Shown here: piece by piece, positions 59,231 through 64,000 of the stretch
Layout of the letters: each line of letters starts with the position of its first letter
Numbering within the stretch: the first letter of the stretch is position 1
Assembly: GCA_943371025.1 (NCBI GenBank)
Contig: CALRTC020000022.1
Span: forward strand, 53,979 to 117,978
Source: Niveispirillum sp943371025
Lineage (GTDB): Bacteria > Pseudomonadota > Alphaproteobacteria > Azospirillales > Azospirillaceae
Direction: 5' to 3'
Length of the DNA: 64,000 nucleotides
Notes under the pieces: generated by a model
Database searches by the model: none
What the model was told of the DNA's origin: nothing
What the model saw: the letters and a program-made list of their open reading frames with translations, nothing else
Program-made: the position numbers and the translations under genes

Positions 59231-60373
59231 ATGCCCGATCTCGCCCTGCCGACCGTCTGCGCCCTGGAACGCCCGCTTTACCTGGGGGGCGAGATTTATC
59301 GCCATTCCAGCTATGGGCCCAAGCATCCCCTGTCGATCCCGCGGGTCAGCGTCGCCACCGATCTGATCCGGGCCATGGGCTGGCTGGCCGACGACCGGTA
59401 TCGCGACAGCCCGCAGGCCAGCGAGGAACAACTGGCCCGGTTCCATGACCGGGCCTATATCGCGGCTGTGGCGCGGGCGGAGCGGGACCAGCGGGTCGAT
59501 CTGGTGACGGCGCAGACCTATGGCTTGGGCAAGCTGGAAAATCCCATCTTTCCGGAAATGTACCGCCGGCCGGCCGTGGCGGCCGGTGCGGCCATCCTGG
59601 CGGCCGAACTGGTGCGCGATGGCGGGGTGGTGCATTCACCGGCCAGCGGCACCCACCATGCCCGACCGGCGCGGGCCAGCGGCTTCTGCTTCTTCAACGC
59701 GCCTGTGCTGGGGCTGATGGCCCTGCTGGACCAGGGGCTGGACCGCATCCTTTATATAGATCTGGATGCCCATCACGGCGACGGGGTCCAGGATGCCTTT
59801 CATGATGATGAGCGGGTGCTGACCGTTTCAATCCACGAGGAAGGGCGCTGGCCCCATACCGGCCTGCTGCACGATCGCGCCGGCGGCATGGCCCGCAACC
59901 TGCCCATGCCCGCCGGCCTGAATGACAGCGAGTTCCGCCATCTGGTGGAAGAGGCGATCATCCCCCTGACGGTGGCTTTCCGGCCTCAGGCCATGATGAT
60001 CCAGACAGGCGCGGATGCCCTGGCCGACGATCCCCTGTCGCGCCTGTCCCTGTCCAATCGGGCGCTGTGGCGGGCGGTGGCCGATCTGGTGGGGCTGGCG
60101 CCGCGCACCCTTGTTGTGGGCGGGGGCGGTTATAACCCCTGGTCGGTGGGACGGGCCTGGGCCGGCATCTGGGCCGTGCTGAACGGCATTGATCCGGTGC
60201 AGGCCGACCTGACGGTGGAGGCGCGACAGGTGCTGCGCGCGCTGACCTGGAACCGCCGGGAAGGACGCAATCCACCAGACCGGTGGTTCGACCAGCTGGC
60301 CGATCCCCCGCATGAAGGGCCGATCCGCGACATGGTGCGGCAGGCAGCAGCGTCGGTGCGCGTTCTATGGTAA
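59231..60373 (+). CDS. Histone-deacetylase-family (AcuC/acetylpolyamine) amidohydrolase
   Basis: This 380-residue zinc deacetylase has the conserved core SPASGTHHARPARASGFCFFNAPVLG (catalytic His pair), YIDLDAHHGDGVQDAF (zinc Asp and His), SIHEEGRWPHTG, QTGADALADDPL (second zinc Asp) and GGGGYNPW (catalytic Tyr). Bacterial members deacetylate acetoin-utilisation proteins, acetyl-CoA synthetase or acetylpolyamines. The polyamine transporter at 42-47 kb makes the last possible, but there is no direct link. The ATG at 59231 follows a promoter-like hexamer. Confidence 0.9.
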   Translation: MPDLALPTVCALERPLYLGGEIYRHSSYGPKHPLSIPRVSVATDLIRAMGWLADDRYRDSPQASEEQLARFHDRAYIAAVARAERDQRVDLVTAQTYGLGKLENPIFPEMYRRPAVAAGAAILAAELVRDGGVVHSPASGTHHARPARASGFCFFNAPVLGLMALLDQGLDRILYIDLDAHHGDGVQDAFHDDERVLTVSIHEEGRWPHTGLLHDRAGGMARNLPMPAGLNDSEFRHLVEEAIIPLTVAFRPQAMMIQTGADALADDPLSRLSLSNRALWRAVADLVGLAPRTLVVGGGGYNPWSVGRAWAGIWAVLNGIDPVQADLTVEARQVLRALTWNRREGRNPPDRWFDQLADPPHEGPIRDMVRQAAASVRVLW

Positions 60374-60410
60374 ACAACGTCCATCAATTCCCAGCCTGAA
60401 GCCGGAAACC

Positions 60411-60899
60411 ATGCCGCTGCGCCGTCTGTTCCTTGCTGCCGCCCTGACGCTGTCCAGTGTCACGCTTGCCGTCCCCACCGTCCTGGCGCAGGCCGCGCCT
60501 CAGACGGGCCTGAACCACGACACGCTGGTGGTGGAAACCAAGGGCGGGCAGCGTCACAGCTTCAATGTCGATCTGGCCCTGACCCCGCAGCAGCAGGCCC
60601 ATGGTCTGATGTTCGTCGAGAAGATGCCCGACGAGAAGGGAATGCTGTTCCTGAACGATGAGGAAGGGCCGATGTCCTTCTGGATGAAGAACACCCTGAT
60701 CCCGCTGGACATCATCTTCATCGATACCAAGGGCGTAATCTTGAACATCCAGCATGGCAAGCCGCTGGACCTGACGCCGCTGCCGTCCGCGGGGCCCGCC
60801 ATCGCCGTGCTGGAACTGAATGGTGGCCTGTCGGCGCGGCTGGGGATCAAGCCGGGTGACCGGCTGCTGTACCCGGCCTTTGGTGTCCGACGTCCATAA
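60411..60899 (+). CDS. Exported DUF192 protein
   Basis: This 162-residue protein has a signal peptide (1-26, ending VLAQA). It then carries the DUF192 fold: QQQAHGLMFVEKMPDEKGMLFL, FWMKNTLIPLDIIFID and VLELNGGLSARLGIKPGD are diagnostic. The family function is unknown. ATG 60411 is chosen, with CCGGAA upstream; the open frame before it overlaps the deacetylase gene. The next gene begins 8 nt later. Confidence 0.9.
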   Translation: MPLRRLFLAAALTLSSVTLAVPTVLAQAAPQTGLNHDTLVVETKGGQRHSFNVDLALTPQQQAHGLMFVEKMPDEKGMLFLNDEEGPMSFWMKNTLIPLDIIFIDTKGVILNIQHGKPLDLTPLPSAGPAIAVLELNGGLSARLGIKPGDRLLYPAFGVRRP

Positions 60900-60907
60900 A
60901 GGATGAT

Positions 60908-61183
60908 GTGGTGGCCATCCCAAATACAGGGCCGAAGACCGCTGGTTGGCTGGCCGAGGTCGGACTGGACAGCGTGGACGCCCTGCGGGCCGCTGGTGCG
61001 ATTGCCGCCTATGTCCGGCTGAAGCACCAGCATCCGGGGCAAGTGTCACTCAACGCCCTGTGGGCGATCTACGGCGCTATCCATGGCATACCGTGGAATC
61101 GTATTGATCCGGCCGTGAAACAGGAACTGCTGGATGCGCTGCCCCATGCGTATAGCGGGACGCGGCGGTCGCACAACCCGTGA
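60908..61183 (+). CDS. Stand-alone TfoX C-terminal-domain protein
   Basis: This 91-residue protein matches the C-terminal helix-hairpin-helix domain of TfoX/Sxy. IPNTGPKTAGWLAEVGLDSVDALRAAGAI contains a hairpin, and LNALWAIYGAIHGIPWNRI fits. In Gammaproteobacteria TfoX controls competence; here the N-terminal half is absent, so the same role is not assured. It starts at GTG 60908 with AAAGGA upstream and probably shares a transcript with the DUF192 gene. Confidence 0.82.
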   Translation: MVAIPNTGPKTAGWLAEVGLDSVDALRAAGAIAAYVRLKHQHPGQVSLNALWAIYGAIHGIPWNRIDPAVKQELLDALPHAYSGTRRSHNP

Positions 61184-61226
61184 AAGCGGCAGCCCAGCCG
61201 GTTGCAGGGCCGTGGTAGAATAACGG

Positions 61227-61739
61227 ATGGTTTTCTACACGCCACCTTTGCAGCGCCCGCCAGCACCGGTTACTGCGCCGGTGAAGGACCGGCACGTTTC
61301 GGGCGTAAACCGGATCGAACCGCGGGACCGGCGAGAGGATGACGGGCGAGGCAAGCGCAGCCTGCGTCACCGGTTGATTGATCTGGTGATGGATGAGGTA
61401 GACGGGATTCCCGATCTTTCTCCCCCGCAGAAGCAGCGTATCCGCCATAGCCTGGACCGGTTTGCCGACCAGCATAAGCCCGATCAGCAGAAGCCGGAGC
61501 AGAAGGACGATCAGCCGCCACCGCCCCCACCCAGCCCGGAGCAGGCTGCCGAGGTGATGGCCAATATCGTGGCGGCGGATCCCGTTCCGCATCATGACGG
61601 CATCGATGCCGTGCATCTGGCGGCCGAAATGCGCCGCATCATGGCCCTGCACACGGACCGCGCGGTGAAAATCGTGTCATATCTCCATGCATTGATGGCG
61701 GTGACGCCTGACAGCCATCAGGTCGACCTGGATATCTGA
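61227..61739 (+). CDS. Hypothetical protein with Pro/Gln-rich linker
   Basis: This 170-residue soluble protein has a basic first half (RRSLRHRLIDLVMDEVDG-like), then a helix and a polar linker rich in Gln, Pro and Lys (about 84-102, including six prolines). The C-terminal helical part (about 105-165) has AEMRRIMALHTDRAVKIVSYLHALM. The composition fits a disordered linker between two helical parts. I recognise no family. The upstream site is weak; the start at 61227 is the first in the frame. Confidence 0.65.
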   Translation: MVFYTPPLQRPPAPVTAPVKDRHVSGVNRIEPRDRREDDGRGKRSLRHRLIDLVMDEVDGIPDLSPPQKQRIRHSLDRFADQHKPDQQKPEQKDDQPPPPPPSPEQAAEVMANIVAADPVPHHDGIDAVHLAAEMRRIMALHTDRAVKIVSYLHALMAVTPDSHQVDLDI

Positions 61740-61885
61740 CCCCCTGTCCCGGTGATTGCTGCCGTTCGGGCGACGGGATGTCGGGGGTGTCATGGGGGCG
61801 AATTGTCCTCCCCACAACATTCGGATTGGAACGCCGGATGGCCGGGTCTATAGCCATCTGTACACGTTTTGTCCCGGTGGTTCCC

Positions 61886-62812
61886 ATGCCTGTCAATATC
61901 GCCCTGTTCTTCGTCATCACGTTGATCTGGGGATCGACCTGGTATGCCATCACGTTCCAGTTGGGGGCTGTCCACCCGGCCGTGTCCGTTGCCTACCGGT
62001 TCCTGCTGGCGGGCTTGGTGCTGCTGGCGTATCTGGCCATCCGCCGTCAGCCGGTAATGCCCCGGCGCGGGACATGGTGGCTGCTGGCGGCGACGGGTCT
62101 GTTTAATTTCTCCATCAACTACATGCTGGTCTACAAGGCGACGGCGTTGTTGCCATCCGGTCTCGTGGCTGTGGCCGGATCGGTGCTCAGCCTGATGAAT
62201 GTCGTCAATGCCCGCCTGTTTCTGGGCCAGCCCATGAAGCCGGCCGTCCTGGCCGGCGGGGTCATGGGGGTGACCGGTGTGCTGCTGTTGTTCACGCCGG
62301 AGCTGGATGGCGGCATGCTGACCGGTGGCGCCATGCTTGGATTCGGCCTGATGATGCTCTCCAACTACTCCGCGTCGCTGGGCAATATCGTCGTGTCCAA
62401 GACCCGCAAGGCTGGCATGCCGCTAATTGCGACGACAGCGTGGAGCATGCTGATCGGTGCGGCCCTGACGGCCTGTGTGGCGGTCGCGCAGGGCGCCAGC
62501 TTCGCGATCGTGGCCACCCCGGCCTATTTCGGCTCCTTGGTCTATCTGGCCCTGTTCGGCTCCATCGCGGCATTCCTGTCCTATTTCTTCCTCCTGGGCC
62601 GCATTGGGCCAGGCCGGTCCGGCTATGTCGCCATCATGACGCCGATTGTGGCCCTGGTCGTGTCCACCTTCTTCGAGGATTACCAGTGGACGCTGGCGGG
62701 TGTCGCGGGGTTGCTGCTGGCCGTGGCGGGCAATCTGCTGGTGATGGTGCCCGGCGCTCTATCGGGTATCTTCCGGCCTCGCGCCGATGCCCGTGCAGAG
62801 GCAGGCCACTGA
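61886..62812 (+). CDS. EamA/DMT-family transporter
   Basis: This 308-residue protein has about ten membrane segments arranged as two EamA repeats (about 5-135 and 150-290). The first repeat opens with IALFFVITLIWGSTWYAITFQLG, a classic EamA start. Substrates in the family are amino acids, nucleosides or metabolites, and none can be assigned here. I chose the ATG at 61886. The frame is open upstream, but that region is not hydrophobic. It is followed by tRNA-Pro. Confidence 0.9.
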   Translation: MPVNIALFFVITLIWGSTWYAITFQLGAVHPAVSVAYRFLLAGLVLLAYLAIRRQPVMPRRGTWWLLAATGLFNFSINYMLVYKATALLPSGLVAVAGSVLSLMNVVNARLFLGQPMKPAVLAGGVMGVTGVLLLFTPELDGGMLTGGAMLGFGLMMLSNYSASLGNIVVSKTRKAGMPLIATTAWSMLIGAALTACVAVAQGASFAIVATPAYFGSLVYLALFGSIAAFLSYFFLLGRIGPGRSGYVAIMTPIVALVVSTFFEDYQWTLAGVAGLLLAVAGNLLVMVPGALSGIFRPRADARAEAGH

Positions 62813-62892
62813 CATGTGTCACTGGGGGGTGGGGAAGTTGTTGGCATGCTTGCTCCCGCCGCGCTGGTGGTGTATTCCCACCCCCTGAATGG

Positions 62893-62969
62893 CGGAGCGT
62901 AGCGCAGCCTGGTAGCGCGGCTGGTTTGGGTCCAGCAGGCCGGAGGTTCGAATCCTCTCGCTCCGACCA
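62893..62969 (+). tRNA. tRNA-Pro (anticodon TGG)
   Basis: This is a 77-nt cloverleaf. Acceptor CGGAGCG (62893-62899) pairs with CGCTCCG (62959-62965). The D-arm has AGCGCAGCCTGGTAGCGC. The anticodon stem GCTGG/CCAGC encloses loop TTTGGGT, giving anticodon TGG. The T-arm contains GGTTCGAATCC. Discriminator A and an encoded CCA follow. It reads CCA proline codons (and others by wobble). Confidence 0.97.
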
Positions 62970-63008
62970 TCCCCTTGGGATCAACCATCATTGTCACAGG
63001 GTTCTGCC

Positions 63009-63314
63009 ATGAAGGTCCGGATTTACCAGCCCTCCAAGACCACGATGCAGTCCGGCCGCGGCAAGGTCGGCGACTGGGTGTTGGAATATGAGCCGGCGAC
63101 GCCGCGCCGTCCGGAGCCGATGATGGGCTGGACCAGCTCGGGGGACACGCTGAACCAGGTTCGCGTGAAGTTCCCGACCAAGGAAGCGGCGCTCGCCTTC
63201 GCAGCCAAGAAGGGCTGGGATGTGGACGTCGCCGACTGGCATGAACGCCGGGTGATCCCCAAGAACTACGCCGACAATTTCCGCACCGATCGTCCGCGCA
63301 TCGGTCGTTTCTGA
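63009..63314 (+). CDS. NDUFS4-type accessory subunit of respiratory complex I
   Basis: This 101-residue protein matches the ETC complex I subunit family (mitochondrial NDUFS4). VRIYQPSKTTMQSGR, WVLEYEP, MGWTSSGDTLNQVRVKFPTKEAALAFA and the C-terminal KNYADNFRTDRP are the family hallmarks. Alphaproteobacterial complex I carries this accessory subunit, which supports the lineage call. AGGG lies upstream of the ATG at 63009. It sits between two tRNA genes. Confidence 0.95.
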   Translation: MKVRIYQPSKTTMQSGRGKVGDWVLEYEPATPRRPEPMMGWTSSGDTLNQVRVKFPTKEAALAFAAKKGWDVDVADWHERRVIPKNYADNFRTDRPRIGRF

Positions 63315-63333
63315 TCCGCCCCTTGCCCGATCC

Positions 63334-63410
<77 letters not shown>

Positions 63411-63427
63411 TCCTTTCCAGATGGCAT

Positions 63428-63462
63428 AAAGCCGCCCGGTCACCATGTGGCCGGGCGGCTTT
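63428..63462 (+). terminator. Rho-independent terminator after tRNA-Arg
   Basis: AAAGCCGCCCGG (63428-63439) pairs with CCGGGCGGCTTT (63451-63462), then GCATTTT. It closes the tRNA-Arg transcript. Confidence 0.85.
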
Positions 63463-63698
63463 TGCATTTTCGGGTCCGCTTCCGGCCTGGATGTCGGAAA
63501 CCCACAACGGTCACGGTGCCCGCGTCGTCCGCATTTTCCGGTTTCCGGTCTACAGCCCGGCAGGAAATGCCTGCCTAGGCAAAATTCACCCACTGCACCA
63601 TCGGCAAGCTCTTCAGCCAGGGGGAAGATTCCGCCCTTGCTGGCCAATTTTGACCCCGAATATACCTCTAAAGTATAGGTTCCACCCCATTTCCGCAG

Positions 63699-63714
63699 TT
63701 GGCACGCTTCCTGC
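63699..63714 (+). promoter_or_regulatory. Sigma-54 (-24/-12) promoter
   Basis: TTGGCACGCTTCCTGC matches the consensus TTGGCACGNNNNTTGC at all positions but one, with the invariant GG and GC correctly spaced. Transcription should start near 63726, giving a leader of about 270 nt before the ATG at 63995. The region 63463-63994 otherwise shows no gene. It holds small hairpins (GGCAGG/CCTGCC at 63559-63575; GGGCCG/CGGCCC at 63952-63966) and an AAAGGAG ribosome site at 63981-63987. Confidence 0.85.
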
Positions 63715-63994
63715 TTATCTCTTGGCGAACCCATCGTGTTCACCCTCAGGAGGAAGAGACCGAAGCTCTGGACAAGGCGTTGAGCGGAAAGCGGTGAATG
63801 ACCAGCCTTAAAAGGCGAAAGCCAAGCAAGACTGATGCCGCGATCAGCAAAACGGATTGCCCGATCCAAAAGAAACTGCCGGTCACGCACCCGACCCGGC
63901 GTCTTCCACGGTAACGGCGACGTCCTTCCTGAACAGTCCACGAGATCGATTGGGCCGAAACGGCCCCTCTTAACGGCTCAAAAGGAGATATCCC

Positions 63995-64000
63995 ATGGCT
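63995..64000 (+). CDS. Start of a sigma-54-controlled gene (partial)
   Basis: Only ATG GCT (Met-Ala) is inside the window, preceded by AAAGGAG 7 nt upstream. The sigma-54 promoter and the roughly 270-nt leader are like those of some alphaproteobacterial flagellin genes, and Met-Ala is a usual flagellin start. This is inference; nitrogen-control genes also use sigma-54. Confidence 0.5.

Noticed and set aside
62634..62984. Minus-strand open frame over tRNA-Pro containing GWSEREDSNLRPAG
   Set aside because: It is the same type of artefact: antisense translation of a tRNA gene.
63491..63811. Plus-strand open frame in the long gap before the last gene
   Set aside because: It spans the sigma-54 promoter, has no ribosome site and has no coding-like composition.

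Overview
The window is GC-rich chromosomal DNA of an alphaproteobacterium. Several things point to Rhodospirillales, most likely an Azospirillaceae-type organism: the order erpA/dgt/argS/SPOR/nagZ/scpAB, hfq-hflX beside a D-amino-acid transaminase-like gene, a GGDEF protein, an NDUFS4-type complex I subunit, and the protein sequences themselves. This placement is inference. No phage, plasmid, transposase or CRISPR array is visible. The region is mostly housekeeping, with a few accessory insertions.

Layout. (1) 1-4150: a DedA protein (cut by the window edge), then a sugar-acid locus: FadR-type regulator and aldose 1-epimerase on the minus strand, divergent from a 2,5-dioxovalerate-type aldehyde dehydrogenase. 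Two copies of one operator-like sequence lie between them. (2) 4391-9787: rlmH, rsfS, nadD, proA, a small protein, aatA and a membrane-anchored NERD-like protein, with two GAAA-loop palindromic repeats. (3) 9920-21437: uvrB, xth, erpA, dgt, argS, SPOR protein, nagZ, M50 protease, scpA and scpB. Two copies of a structured interspersed repeat flank erpA-dgt. (4) 21562-29189: diguanylate cyclase, EipB-like envelope protein, aminotransferase, HAD, hfq, hflX, inositol-monophosphatase-like gene and a CYTH-CHAD protein. (5) 29193-34290: a 1273-residue secreted LamG protein divergent from a lipoprotein-type aldose epimerase, with a paired ACCGGT operator between them. (6) 34298-42067: a 2TM protein, a TPR/PRMT-like methyltransferase, an XRE regulator beside an AT-rich stretch, a lytic transglycosylase, dapA, smpB and an FkbM methyltransferase. 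(7) 42396-47708: the polyamine transport genes potF and potGHI, split by a second FkbM methyltransferase. (8) 47858-58537: parE, a thioesterase, a MOSC/MarR/GFA/epoxide-hydrolase cluster, mnmA, mscL, and a thiamine-precursor ABC transporter behind a TPP riboswitch. (9) 58669-64000: small enzymes and hypothetical genes, tRNA-Pro(TGG), an NDUFS4-type gene, tRNA-Arg(TCT), and a sigma-54 promoter with a long leader ahead of a gene that begins at the window edge.

Most genes are tightly packed, with ATGA, TAATG or GTGA overlaps marking operons (rsfS-rlmH, galM-gntR, M50-scpA-scpB, dat-HAD, hfq-hflX-IMPase, potH-potI, thiZ-thiX-thiY). A recurring feature is a set of genes with a sigma-70-like -10 hexamer ending 5-7 nt before the start codon and no Shine-Dalgarno: parE, mnmA, uvrB, the deacetylase and a small protein. 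These look like leaderless transcripts.

I found no clear new defence or biosynthetic system. The most interesting unexplained signals are the covarying structured repeat, the lysine-rich insertion inside the transglycosylase catalytic domain, the TPR/PRMT-like enzyme, the four-cysteine MarR regulator, and the FkbM gene that splits the pot locus.
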